A DNA stretch of 42,792 nucleotides from Bacillus sp. AFS041924 (GCF_002577195.1 NZ_NULG01000013.1:1-42792), one strand, 5' to 3'. Counted from the stretch's first letter, positions 27,276 to 35,573 are shown. Numbers and translations are program-made. The notes: generated by a model not told the origin, from the sequence alone.

Positions 27276-27592
27276 TTCCTCTTTTCGTAGTTAGTAGTTA
27301 AAAAGTAAAGTTATTAACTAACTACGTATATAGAGCTCGTAGTTAGTTTGTTGCCTTTCTAACTACATAGCTATATATCATTGAAGAAATAACATAATCG
27401 CCTGTCAACCATAGTTTCGCCTACCTTCAGTTTTATTTTAGAGTTCTTTTGGTTCTCTAAATTAAAACCGCTAAGTGTAGGATAAGTCTTTACGTTGCCA
27501 AATGCTCCTTCGAGCAATCATGGTTACACGTCCTTTTTGCCAGTTTTGTTAGAAGAGTCTAACAGGTAAAAATAAGTTCAATAGAACTTATT
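27276..27592 (-). promoter_or_regulatory. Long structured leader of the YitT-family gene, riboswitch-like
   Basis: Between the candidate promoter and the ribosome binding site the minus strand could form several stems: 27547-27553 with 27558-27564; 27492-27507 with 27512-27531 (nested ACGT, CCA/TGG and TGCTC/GAGCA arms); and 27430-27443 with 27455-27468 (13 bp, one mismatch). Nearer the gene are four elements that pair in competing ways: 27359-27366 with 27339-27346, 27338-27348 with 27316-27326 (11 bp perfect), and 27317-27326 with 27286-27295 (10 bp perfect). Such mutually exclusive hairpins are typical of attenuators and riboswitch expression platforms. The aptamer part matches no class I can name. 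Confidence 0.45.
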
Positions 27593-27625
27593 CTTAATTT
27601 TATCATATGCGAAAATATTTGAAAA
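27571..27625 (-). promoter_or_regulatory. Promoter and palindromic operator of the YitT-family gene
   Basis: On the minus strand, -35 TTTTCA (27625-27620), a 17-nt spacer and -10 TAAAAT (27602-27597) predict a start near 27590. A perfect 9-bp inverted repeat, AATAAGTTC and GAACTTATT with a 4-nt gap (27571-27592), lies over that start. It could be a repressor operator or a 5' hairpin in the RNA. Confidence 0.45.
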
Positions 27626-27696
27626 AAGAAAAGGATTAACAAAAATCTACAAAGAATGAGTTTATGGATGTGAAATGGAGGGGAAACTATAAATAA

Positions 27697-27784
27697 TGTG
27701 AAATATTTCACAAATTAGACATAGCATTTTCAATAAAAACAATATATTATAATATTTGTAAACAGATATGTGAAAAACTTCACA
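27697..27784 (+). promoter_or_regulatory. adhE promoter region with two Rex boxes
   Basis: TGTGAAATATTTCACA (27697-27712) is a perfect palindrome and TGTGAAAAACTTCACA (27769-27784) has the same arms. Both match the Rex site (TTGTGAA-N4-TTCACAA) apart from the outermost base. They flank TATAAT at 27748-27753, the likely -10 element. Rex represses fermentation genes such as adh and ldh until NADH rises. Confidence 0.75.
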
Positions 27785-27856
27785 ATACTAATTGATAAAA
27801 GGACATTAATTAAGTCATTAGATCATTAATGTCCATCATCAGAGGAGGAGAGCCAA

Positions 27857-30460
27857 ATGGCTGTTCAAGAAAAAATTGTTAATGAATTATGTAACGCTTC
27901 TGAAATGGTAGATGAATTAGTCGTAAAAGGACAAAAAGCATTAAAGGAATTTGAAAGATATAATCAAGAACAAATCAATGAAATTGTACATTCGATGGTT
28001 CTTGCTGGTTTGAATCAACATATGCCACTTGCAAAAATGGCAGTTGAGGAAACGGGGCGTGGTATCTACGAGGATAAAATAATTAAAAATATATTTGCAA
28101 CAGAATATATATGGAATTCAATTAAAGGTAATAAAACAGTTGGAATTATAAGTGAAGACCAGCAAACTGGAATAACAGAAATAGCTGAACCTGTAGGTTT
28201 AATTGCAGGGGTAACGCCAACAACAAATCCGACATCAACTACTTTATTCAAAGCGATAATTGCAATTAAAACTAGAAATCCAATTATTTTTGCATTCCAT
28301 CCTTCTGCACAAAAATGTAGTAGAGAAGCAGCTAGAATTGTTCGAGATGCCGCAGTTAATGCAGGCGCACCTGAAAACTGTGTACAATGGATTGAAGTTC
28401 CGTCTATTGAAGCAACAAAGTGTTTAATGAATCACGAAGGTGTAGCACTTGTTTTAGCAACGGGTGGCGCGGGAATGGTTAAATCGGCTTATAGTACCGG
28501 AAAACCTGCATTAGGTGTTGGACCAGGAAATGTACCTTGCTATATAGAGAAATCTGCTGAAATTAAATGTGCAGTTAATGATCTTATTCTCTCAAAAACA
28601 TTTGATAATGGAATGATTTGTGCATCTGAACAAGCAGTAATTGTAGACGAAGAAATATATGATGAAGTGAAAAGAGAGTTAAAAGCGAATAATTGTTACT
28701 TTGCGACAAAAGAGGATAAGCAGAAATTAGAAAAGCTCGTAATTAATGAAGCAACATGTGCCGTGAACGGGGACATAGTTGGTAAATCTGCTTATGAAAT
28801 TGCATCACTTGCAGGTGTGAATGTTCCGGAAGATACAAAAATTCTAATTGTTGAATGTGACAGTGTAGGCGCTAAAGAACCTTTAACAAGAGAAAAGTTA
28901 AGTCCGGTTTTAGCTGCCATTAAAGTAGATGGTAAAGAAGAAGGATTTAAACGTTGTGAAGAAATGCTAGAGCTTGGAGGATTAGGACACTCTGCTGTTA
29001 TTCATAGTAATAATGAAGAAATCCAAAGAGAATTTGGATTAAGAATGAAAGCTTGTCGCGTAATTTCAAATGCACCTTCAGCTCATGGTGGTATTGGTGA
29101 TTTATATAACGCATTTATTCCTTCACTAACATTAGGTTGTGGATCACACGGTAAAAACTCTGTATCAACTAACGTTACAACAGTTCATTTATTAAATATA
29201 AAAAAATTAGGAAGAAGAAATATGAATATGCAATGGGTCAAACTGCCACCAAAAATTTACTTTGAAAAATATTCAACTCAGTATCTAGAAAAAATGCCAA
29301 ATATTAAAAAAGCATTTATTGTAACAGATGAAGCAATGGTTAAGCTAGGTTATGTTGACGTAATTAAATATTATTTAGAGAAAAGACAAGAAAATATTCA
29401 GATTGAAATCTTTTCTGATGTAGAACCAGATCCTTCTGATGTTACTGTTATGAAGGGTGCAGATAGAATGAAGTCATTTGAACCGGATACAATTATTGCT
29501 TTCGGTGGTGGATCAGCAATGGACGCTGCCAAAGGTATGTGGATGTTTTTTGAATATCCGGAAACTACTTTGGACGGACCTAAACAAAAGTTTTTAGATA
29601 TTCGAAAAAGAGCATACAAATATCCTAAATTGGGTCGAAAAGCTCAATTTGTAGCAATTCCAACTACATCTGGGACAGGTTCAGAGGTTACACCATTTGC
29701 GGTAATTACAGATAAAGCGAATAATATTAAATATCCATTAGCTGACTATGAACTAACACCTGATGTTGCTATTATTGACCCTCAATTCGTAACAACAGTT
29801 CCAAAAAGCATTACAGCAGACACTGGTATGGATGTATTGACACATGCAATTGAGGCATATGTAAGTGTATTAGCGAATGATTATACAGATGGATTAGCAT
29901 TGCAAGCTATAAAATTAGTATTTAAATATTTACCTAGAGCATACCAAAATGGGAATGATTTCGAAGCCCGTGAAAAAATGCATAATGCATCTGCGATCGC
30001 AGGAATGGCATTTGCAAATGCGTTTTTAGGAATTAACCACAGCTTAGCGCATAAGATCGGAGCGGAATTCCATATCCCTCATGGAAGAGCAAATGCAATA
30101 TTAATGCCACATGTAATAAGATATAATGCAAAAAAACCAACTAAGTTTACTGCATTCCCTAAATATAAGCACTTCATTGCAGATGAACGATACGCTGAAA
30201 TTGCTCGTTTCTTAGGCCTACCAGCTACTTCAACTGAAGAAGGTGTCGAAAGTTTAATTGCAGCAGTTATTAAGTTATCAAAGGAATTAAATATAAATAT
30301 GAGTATTGAGGCACAAGGTGTTACTGAAATAGAATTTAAAGAAAAGGTTGCATATTTAGCTGACCGTGCTTTTGAGGATCAATGTACTACTGCAAATCCA
30401 AAACTACCACTAGTAAAAGAATTAGAAGAAGTTTATATGAATGCTTTCAAAGGCTGTTAA
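27857..30460 (+). CDS. Bifunctional acetaldehyde-CoA / alcohol dehydrogenase (AdhE)
   Basis: An 867-residue fusion that converts acetyl-CoA to acetaldehyde and then ethanol, regenerating two NAD. Residues about 1-440 form the CoA-acylating aldehyde dehydrogenase with the catalytic Cys near 255 (GMICASEQAV). Residues about 450-867 are an iron-dependent alcohol dehydrogenase with FGGGSAMDAAKG, GMDVLTHAIEAY (metal-binding His about 663) and HKIGAEFHIPHGRANAI. ATG 27857 follows GAGGAGGAG. A linker around 440-450 joins the domains as in other AdhE proteins, which assemble into long filaments. Two Rex boxes upstream suggest induction when NADH accumulates under low oxygen. Confidence 0.97.
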   Translation: MAVQEKIVNELCNASEMVDELVVKGQKALKEFERYNQEQINEIVHSMVLAGLNQHMPLAKMAVEETGRGIYEDKIIKNIFATEYIWNSIKGNKTVGIISEDQQTGITEIAEPVGLIAGVTPTTNPTSTTLFKAIIAIKTRNPIIFAFHPSAQKCSREAARIVRDAAVNAGAPENCVQWIEVPSIEATKCLMNHEGVALVLATGGAGMVKSAYSTGKPALGVGPGNVPCYIEKSAEIKCAVNDLILSKTFDNGMICASEQAVIVDEEIYDEVKRELKANNCYFATKEDKQKLEKLVINEATCAVNGDIVGKSAYEIASLAGVNVPEDTKILIVECDSVGAKEPLTREKLSPVLAAIKVDGKEEGFKRCEEMLELGGLGHSAVIHSNNEEIQREFGLRMKACRVISNAPSAHGGIGDLYNAFIPSLTLGCGSHGKNSVSTNVTTVHLLNIKKLGRRNMNMQWVKLPPKIYFEKYSTQYLEKMPNIKKAFIVTDEAMVKLGYVDVIKYYLEKRQENIQIEIFSDVEPDPSDVTVMKGADRMKSFEPDTIIAFGGGSAMDAAKGMWMFFEYPETTLDGPKQKFLDIRKRAYKYPKLGRKAQFVAIPTTSGTGSEVTPFAVITDKANNIKYPLADYELTPDVAIIDPQFVTTVPKSITADTGMDVLTHAIEAYVSVLANDYTDGLALQAIKLVFKYLPRAYQNGNDFEAREKMHNASAIAGMAFANAFLGINHSLAHKIGAEFHIPHGRANAILMPHVIRYNAKKPTKFTAFPKYKHFIADERYAEIARFLGLPATSTEEGVESLIAAVIKLSKELNINMSIEAQGVTEIEFKEKVAYLADRAFEDQCTTANPKLPLVKELEEVYMNAFKGC

Positions 30461-30470
30461 GAAAGTATGA

Positions 30471-30502
30471 AAAAGAAGCACCTTAACGGGTGCTTCTTTT
30501 TT
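30471..30502 (+). terminator. Intrinsic terminator of adhE
   Basis: The perfect 12-bp stem AAAAGAAGCACC / GGTGCTTCTTTT (30471-30482 and 30489-30500) has a 6-nt loop and T residues to 30502. Confidence 0.9.
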
Positions 30503-30516
30503 GGTCAATCTTATTT

Positions 30517-30525
30517 TGGTATAAT
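30517..30525 (+). promoter_or_regulatory. Extended -10 promoter for the rluA-cutC pair
   Basis: TGGTATAAT is a perfect extended -10 element (TGnTATAAT), 27 bp before the pseudouridine synthase start and right after the adhE terminator. No good -35 is needed for this promoter type. Confidence 0.5.
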
Positions 30526-30552
30526 AGCTATACTGAAAGTGGTGAATAAAAA

Positions 30553-31461
30553 ATGGAAATAAAGAAACTAAATCCTTGGTATAAGGTGATAGTAAGCGAT
30601 GAACATAAGAACCAAACAGTTGAATCGTATTTAAAAAATCGATGGCAGTTTCCAAAGAAATTGCTACATGAATTAAGAATGACTAAAGGATGTAAGTTAA
30701 ATGGAGAAGCTAAACCTTGGAATACGGTAATTTTAGGTGGAGATCAAATTGAAATTCTATTATTCAAAGATGAAGATTATGGGGTTATTCCACAAAATCA
30801 ATCGATTGAGATATGCTATGAAGACGAACATTTATTAATTGCTAACAAACCTTATGGAATCGATACACATCCGAATGAAAAAGGACAATTAAACACTTTA
30901 GCAAATGGAGTAGCTTTTCATTTTCAAGAAAATGGATTACAAACAAAAGTGCGACATATACACCGTCTAGATAAAGATACTACGGGGGGGGTAGTTTTTG
31001 CTAAACATGCACTAAGTAGCGCAATTCTTGATTCAATGTTAAGCGAGCGGAAAATAAAACGTACATATACAGCAATTGTTGATGGTAATGTAAAATCACA
31101 AAAAGGAACAATAGATGAAGCGATTGGAAGAGATCGGCATCATCCTACTAGAAGAAGAGTTTCTCCTAAAGGTGATAAAGCGATTACACATTATAAAAAA
31201 ATAAAGTATTTATCGAAACTGAATGTAACGATATTAGAATGTCAGTTAGATACAGGTCGAACACATCAAATACGTGTACATTTAAGTTTTCTAGGTCACC
31301 CATTAATTGGAGATCAACTATATGGTGGTAAAATTAAATTATTGAATCGTCAAGGATTACACGCTGGTAATGTACAATTTACTCATCCTTTTACGAACGA
31401 AATTTTATCCATTCATATTCCATTTCCTACGGATCTTAAACAAATACTTAATGAAAAGTGA
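30553..31461 (+). CDS. RluA-family RNA pseudouridine synthase
   Basis: A 302-residue enzyme that isomerises uridine to pseudouridine in rRNA or tRNA. The catalytic Asp is D140 in HRLDKDTTG, and RTHQIRVHLSFLGHPLIGD is the conserved motif near the active site. An N-terminal S4-like segment (about residues 15-60, LHELRMTKGCKLNGE) probably binds RNA. ATG 30553 follows GGTGAA. The start of the following cutC gene lies near its stop, suggesting co-transcription. It resembles B. subtilis YhcT, YjbO or YlyB; which one is not clear, nor is the modified position. Confidence 0.88.
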   Translation: MEIKKLNPWYKVIVSDEHKNQTVESYLKNRWQFPKKLLHELRMTKGCKLNGEAKPWNTVILGGDQIEILLFKDEDYGVIPQNQSIEICYEDEHLLIANKPYGIDTHPNEKGQLNTLANGVAFHFQENGLQTKVRHIHRLDKDTTGGVVFAKHALSSAILDSMLSERKIKRTYTAIVDGNVKSQKGTIDEAIGRDRHHPTRRRVSPKGDKAITHYKKIKYLSKLNVTILECQLDTGRTHQIRVHLSFLGHPLIGDQLYGGKIKLLNRQGLHAGNVQFTHPFTNEILSIHIPFPTDLKQILNEK

Positions 31462-31471
31462 GCTGAACGAA

Positions 31472-32161
31472 ATGCTATTAGAAGTAATTGCCACAAACGT
31501 AAAAGATGCTGTAGACGCTGAAAAATTTGGGGCAAACCGAATCGAATTAGTTACTGGGATAAAAGAGGGAGGGTTAACTCCAAGTTATGCTACGATTAAA
31601 CATGTCGTTCAAAATGTCTCGATCCCTGTACATGTAATGATTCGCCCACATAGTCGTTCTTTTATTTATGATTCATATGACCAAGAAGTAATCTTAAATG
31701 ATATTGAAATATGTAAGGAAATTGGAGCAACTGGTATCGTTTTTGGTGCATTGACCGAAGAAAAAGCAATTGATGAGGAGCTTTTAAAAAAAGTATCAGC
31801 TCGTGTAAAAGATATGAACTTTACGTTTCATAGGGCAATTGATGAGTCAAATGATATTCTTAATGCAATAAATATATTAAAGAAATACCCTGAGATTACG
31901 CATGTATTAACATCAGGTGGTGCTCCTAGTGCCATTGATGGAAAAGAAACTATTAAAAAAATGGCCGAATTCACTAATGAATCAAATATAAAAATTTTAG
32001 CAGGTAGCGGATTATTAATTGAAAATGTTTCAGATTTCATTAATTTTACGAATGTTGAAGAAATTCATTTTGGTTCAGGCGTTCGAAAGAATAATTCTGC
32101 AATCGAAGTGATTGATTCCTCTTTAATGGAAAGATTACTTATGGAGATAAAAGAAAGATAA
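31472..32161 (+). CDS. CutC family protein
   Basis: A TIM-barrel protein of about 229 residues in the CutC family, historically linked to copper homeostasis, although the biochemical role is unsettled. The beginning LLEVIATNVKDAVDAEKFGA and the motifs ANRIELVTGIKEGGLTPS, HVMIRPHSRSF, FHRAID and LTSGGAPSA are family hallmarks. I choose ATG 31472 since family members start M-x-LEV. ATG 31451 is an alternative that overlaps the upstream gene by 11 bp. The ribosome binding site is weak, consistent with coupling to the upstream gene. Confidence 0.87.
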   Translation: MLLEVIATNVKDAVDAEKFGANRIELVTGIKEGGLTPSYATIKHVVQNVSIPVHVMIRPHSRSFIYDSYDQEVILNDIEICKEIGATGIVFGALTEEKAIDEELLKKVSARVKDMNFTFHRAIDESNDILNAINILKKYPEITHVLTSGGAPSAIDGKETIKKMAEFTNESNIKILAGSGLLIENVSDFINFTNVEEIHFGSGVRKNNSAIEVIDSSLMERLLMEIKER

Positions 32162-32203
32162 GTAAAAAAATGATTGAATAAATTTAAATTATTTTCAGAT
32201 AAT

Positions 32204-32235
32204 AAAAAAAGTAGTCCGTAAAACGGACTACTTTT
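32204..32235. terminator. Bidirectional terminator between cutC and the CAP protein gene
   Basis: The perfect 13-bp stem AAAAGTAGTCCGT / ACGGACTACTTTT (32207-32219 and 32223-32235) has a 3-nt loop. The outer A and T runs allow use from either side. Confidence 0.88.
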
Positions 32236-32263
32236 GAGACAGCTAGATACAATATATTGTTAA

Positions 32264-33091
32264 TTATTTACCGATGAATTGTTGAGTCCAAGCATTTGAT
32301 CTTGAATCATAACCAACACCGATTTGATTTAAGTTAGGATTTAAGATATTAGCACGGTGACCAGCACTGTTCATCCAAGCAGTAACTACTTCTTCAGGTG
32401 ATCTTTGACCTTTAGCAATGTTTTCTGCTGCATAGTTATAAGAGATTCCGAATTGTTTCATCATATCAAATGGTGAACCATAAGTCGGTGAGTTGTGGTC
32501 AAAATAATTTTTGTCAGTCATATCTTGTGATTTTAAACGTGCAGTTTTAGATAATGTTGCATTAACTGTAAATGGTTTTAAACCAGCTTTTGTACGTTCA
32601 GCATTCGTTAAATCAACTACTTTTGATTCATAAGCAGATAAAGATGCTGAATTTGATGGTGTTTCAGTTGACGGAGTTGTTGGCTTAGATGGTGTAGTTG
32701 GTACCGTCGGTTTTGTTGATGGTGTTGATGGTTTAGCCGGTGTAGATGGCGTAGTTGGTACTGTTGGTTTAACCGGTGTAGATGGCTTCGTTGGTACTGT
32801 TGGTTTTGTAGTTGTATTTGAACCATTACCTTGTTTTAATTGAGCTTCTAATTGTTGTTTAATTGAATCTTGAAGCTTAGTCATATCAATACCGAATTTA
32901 GATAAATCTACTTTACCATTAGTAGTGTTTAAGCTTGGTAGATTAAAGTAGCTAAATAATACATTATTTAAATCAACTTTTTGAGTATATGTCTTTGTAT
33001 CCTTATTGATTGTATCCGCGTGTACTGCAGTTACAGGAGCACCTACTAGTAGAGTAGCAGCCAATGTTGATAATGAGATTACTTTTTTCAT
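32264..33091 (-). CDS. Secreted CAP-domain (SCP/PR1-like) protein
   Basis: A 275-residue secreted protein. A Sec signal (MKKVISLSTLAATLLVGAPV, cut near AVHA) is followed by a helical region (about 40-90), a Pro/Thr/Lys/Ser linker of about 50 residues made of KPTVPT/KPSTP-like repeats (about 95-150), and a CAP domain (about 155-275). The CAP domain has LTNAERTKAGL, DHNSPTYGSPFDMM, AAENIAKGQ and WMNSAGHRANILNPNL. It resembles B. subtilis YkwD and the SafA-associated CAP proteins. ATG 33091 follows TGGAGGAAT. The linker suits wall spanning; no LPxTG anchor is present. Function unknown. Confidence 0.88.
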   Translation of the reverse strand: MKKVISLSTLAATLLVGAPVTAVHADTINKDTKTYTQKVDLNNVLFSYFNLPSLNTTNGKVDLSKFGIDMTKLQDSIKQQLEAQLKQGNGSNTTTKPTVPTKPSTPVKPTVPTTPSTPAKPSTPSTKPTVPTTPSKPTTPSTETPSNSASLSAYESKVVDLTNAERTKAGLKPFTVNATLSKTARLKSQDMTDKNYFDHNSPTYGSPFDMMKQFGISYNYAAENIAKGQRSPEEVVTAWMNSAGHRANILNPNLNQIGVGYDSRSNAWTQQFIGK

Positions 33092-33436
33092 GTCTTATTC
33101 CTCCATTTGTTTGGGTATTGTCTCGCTGTACAAGTAATACTTTAGCATGAAAACGCATGACATAATTATGGGAAAAAATGGGGAACTAAATTTGAGGATT
33201 TTTTTGGTAGTTCTGTCTTAGTACAGAAATTAAAAAAATCGTTGTTATTACTACTATATTACTAGAATATTAATAATTGAAAATCCTAAATATATGTATT
33301 TTATTTCCATAAAAAAAATATGAAATAAAGATATGGTTGCATTTCCTTGTTATATTACAGGAAGGAAAATCCAGTTTTGTTGTCATTCGGTTACGATTGT
33401 AATCATTCTGTAAAAAACGTATTGAAGGTGAATAAT
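33092..33436. other. Intergenic region upstream of the CAP gene and the broken receiver gene
   Basis: AT-rich and without a gene I can support. It holds a nested inverted repeat: GATTTTTTT (about 33197-33205) with AAAAAAATC (about 33233-33241) enclosing TTCTGT/ACAGAA. It also has a TTTCCTT/AAGGAAA pair near 33345-33366. These may be a hairpin or terminator; no clear promoter seen. Confidence 0.35.
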
Positions 33437-33741
33437 TTGAAATTATTTATTGATGATACAAGACCAGTACCGTATGGTTTTATATTGGCAAGATCCGTTC
33501 AAGAAGCTTTAAACGACAAACATCAACTATTTGAACAAATTTCTAAGATTATAATCTAGGATATAGAAAAGAAAATGGATTAGATTTTCTTCAAAGGTTT
33601 ATTGCAGAAGGTTATTATGTCCCGCAAATTAATTTACATAGTGATGATTTATTTGGGGTTTATAAAATAGAGAATGAGATTAAAAGCATATTAATAGAAG
33701 AAAAGAAACAAACGATTAAAATTACAAAGATAAGTTTTTAA
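33437..33741 (+). pseudogene. Broken cyclic-phosphate processing receiver-type gene
   Basis: A good start exists: TTG 33437 preceded by AAGGTGA. It encodes MKLFIDDTRPVPYGFILARS, the typical opening of small receiver-like proteins of the cyclic-phosphate processing type. The frame stops at 33557-33559 after ISKIII. The homologous continuation LGYRKENGLDFLQRFIAEGY resumes one frame over at about 33556 and ends at TAA 33739. Between the halves the expected segment with the S-x-DHD core is missing, so a small out-of-frame deletion removed the catalytic loop. The family is recalled, not searched; a short functional N-terminal peptide is unlikely. Confidence 0.65.
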
Positions 33742-34130
33742 TTACTAGAACGAATGAAAGACAAGGAAGAGAACGCGAAGCACACTAAATATTTTATTAT
33801 TGTTCTTTTGACTCTCTTCTTATTATATAGAAAAGAAATTTATGAAAGCAACATGAACAATTACGGGTTTGAATTAAAATATGCGTTTGCAATAGAATCC
33901 CAAAAACAATGCATGGGCGATTTAAACGCGGATTACAAAAAATATGGGAAAAGGCGTCTACCGAAAAATCCAGCACGTAGGTAAAAGGAAAATCCAAATA
34001 AATCTGTTTAAGTGACTCATGAACCCCCTATGAGTAAGCTAATTAGAAAATCTGTCTAATTAATTAACTCATGAAGTCCTCAATAATATCAAAAAAAGCT
34101 TGCCCATATAGGCAAGCTTTGTAAATTCAA
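33742..34130. other. Region of doubtful coding content before the nagP terminator
   Basis: A 76-codon frame from ATG 33754 to 33984 contains one hydrophobic segment (YFIIVLLTLFLLY) and a basic tail, but has no ribosome binding site and no family I recognise, so I do not call it a gene. Further on, ACTCAT/ATGAGT arms (34015-34035) and TAATTAGA/TCTAATTA arms (about 34040-34061) form small hairpins, and ACTCATGAA occurs twice. It may be decayed sequence linked to the broken gene upstream. Confidence 0.35.
34091..34120 (-). terminator. Terminator of the PTS permease gene
   Basis: The perfect 10-bp stem AAAGCTTGCC / GGCAAGCTTT (34095-34104 and 34111-34120) has a 6-nt loop. On the minus strand it ends in seven T residues (34097-34091). 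It begins 10 nt beyond the stop codon. Confidence 0.88.
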
Positions 34131-35495
34131 TTATTTAACTTGTTTCTTTAAGTCTTCAGCAACAAACTCTACGTTTGTACCTACAACTACTTGAACGTTT
34201 TTATCGTCTAATTTAATAACGCCACGAGCACCAGCTTTTTTAAGAAGTGCTTCATTTACTTTTGAAGCATCTTTTACTTGTAAACGTAAACGAGTTGTAC
34301 AGTTATCGATGTTTGTTAAGTTTTCTTTTCCACCTAAACCTTGAAGGTATAAGGAATCACCAATTTCAGTTGTTACTTCATCAGTTTCAATTTCCTCATC
34401 TTCACGACCAGGTGTTTTGATGTTAAATTTCTTAATTGCGAAGTAGAACACTACAAAGTAAATTACACCAAAGATTAGACCGATTAGAAGTAACAGAATA
34501 GGCTTAGTTGCAATATTGTAGTTCAGGATATAATCCATAAATCCAGCTGAGAATGTAAAGCCGTCTTTAATTCCTAAAGCATTTACGATCCCCATTGATA
34601 AACCTGTTAAGATTGCATGGAAAGCATATAGTACTGGTGCAATGAACATGAATGCAAATTCGATTGGTTCAGTAATACCTGTTAAGAATGATGTTAAAGC
34701 AAGACCAATAAACATACCTGAAACAGTTTTACGTCTTTCTGGTTTCGCAGCAGCGATCATTGCAAATGCAGCAGCAGGAAGACCGAACATCATAATTGGG
34801 AAGAAACCAGTCATGAACATTCCGGCAGATTTGTCACCAGCGAAGAATCTGTTTAAGTCACCGTGAATTACTTTGCCAGCCGCGTCTGTAAAATCACCTA
34901 AATTGAACCAGAAAATTGTATTTAATACGTGATGTAATCCTAATGGGATTAAAATACGGTTTAAGAAACCGAATACTGCAGCACCAAATGGACCTACTCC
35001 AATAATCCAGTTACCAACTGAGTTAATTCCATCTTGAATAGCTGGCCATACATAACCAAATATTCCTGCTAATACTAGCATGGTTGCGGACGTTATAATA
35101 GGGACGAATCGACGTCCACTAAAGAATCCTAACCATTCAGGTAATTTAATTCCACTGAATCGGTTGTAAAGCATACCAGCAATTACCCCTGTAATAATAC
35201 CACCAAGTGCAGCCATATTAATATCTTTATTAATCGTTGTTGTTCCTGCAGTCAATACGAAGTAACCGATTGCACCTGCAAGACCAGCGGCTCCATTTCC
35301 ATCCTTTGAAATACCGATCGCAACACCGATCGCAAAGATTAATGGAAGATTAGAGAAAATTGCATTACCAGCTGCCGCCATAAACGGAATGTTTAGTAGA
35401 TCGGGTTGTCCAAAGCGCAGTAAAAGTCCTGCAGCTGGAAGGACAGCGATTGGTAACATTAATGCTTTACCAATGCGTTGTAAGAAACTAAGCAT
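34131..35495 (-). CDS. PTS N-acetylglucosamine permease, EIICB (NagP/NagE type)
   Basis: A 454-residue fusion of the membrane EIIC domain (about 1-360) and the cytosolic EIIB domain (about 375-454). EIIC shows AVLPAAGLLLRFGQPDLL, ISKDGNGAAGLAGAIGYFV and the TGITEPIEFAFMF motif. EIIB has the phosphorylated Cys, C399, in NIDNCTTRLRLQ. It imports and phosphorylates the sugar. Sequence and context favour N-acetylglucosamine over glucose. There is no EIIA domain, so a separate IIA protein must supply phosphate. ATG 35495 follows CGGAGGG. The promoter carries a NagR-like operator and a cre site, so induction by aminosugar and repression by CcpA are likely. Confidence 0.88.
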   Translation of the reverse strand: MLSFLQRIGKALMLPIAVLPAAGLLLRFGQPDLLNIPFMAAAGNAIFSNLPLIFAIGVAIGISKDGNGAAGLAGAIGYFVLTAGTTTINKDINMAALGGIITGVIAGMLYNRFSGIKLPEWLGFFSGRRFVPIITSATMLVLAGIFGYVWPAIQDGINSVGNWIIGVGPFGAAVFGFLNRILIPLGLHHVLNTIFWFNLGDFTDAAGKVIHGDLNRFFAGDKSAGMFMTGFFPIMMFGLPAAAFAMIAAAKPERRKTVSGMFIGLALTSFLTGITEPIEFAFMFIAPVLYAFHAILTGLSMGIVNALGIKDGFTFSAGFMDYILNYNIATKPILLLLIGLIFGVIYFVVFYFAIKKFNIKTPGREDEEIETDEVTTEIGDSLYLQGLGGKENLTNIDNCTTRLRLQVKDASKVNEALLKKAGARGVIKLDDKNVQVVVGTNVEFVAEDLKKQVK

Positions 35496-35523
35496 ATTAT
35501 TTTCCCTCCGAAAATTATAATAA

Positions 35524-35537
35524 TGATTACGCTTTCA
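35524..35537 (-). promoter_or_regulatory. cre site for CcpA upstream of nagP
   Basis: Read on the minus strand, TGAAAGCGTAATCA matches the cre consensus TGWAANCGNTNWCA at all but one position. It lies just downstream of the predicted -10 element, a position suited to catabolite repression. Confidence 0.55.
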
Positions 35538-35573
35538 ATATTAACTTAAAAGGTCCAACTTGTCTATACAACT
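35538..35573 (-). promoter_or_regulatory. nagP promoter with embedded NagR-like operator
   Basis: On the minus strand, -35 TAGACA (35566-35561), a 17-nt spacer and -10 TAATAT (35543-35538) form a sigma-A promoter. The -35 lies inside the near-palindrome AGTTGTATAGACAAGT (35573-35558), which resembles GntR/HutC-type NagR (YvoA) operators. Repression by steric block and relief by glucosamine-6-phosphate would follow from the B. subtilis model. Confidence 0.55.

Noticed and set aside
27380-27560. Known riboswitch class (for example cyclic-di-GMP-I) in the YitT leader
   Set aside because: A few fragments look similar (an ACGTAAAG segment after a hairpin, TAGGCG further on), but the conserved core and pairing scheme do not fit. 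I leave it unclassified.
32617-32826. Alternate-frame open frame rich in Gln and His within the CAP protein gene
   Set aside because: It is a by-product of the Pro/Thr repeat linker read in another frame.
33754-33984. A 76-codon open frame as a gene
   Set aside because: No ribosome binding site, no recognisable family, and it sits in apparently decayed sequence next to a broken gene.
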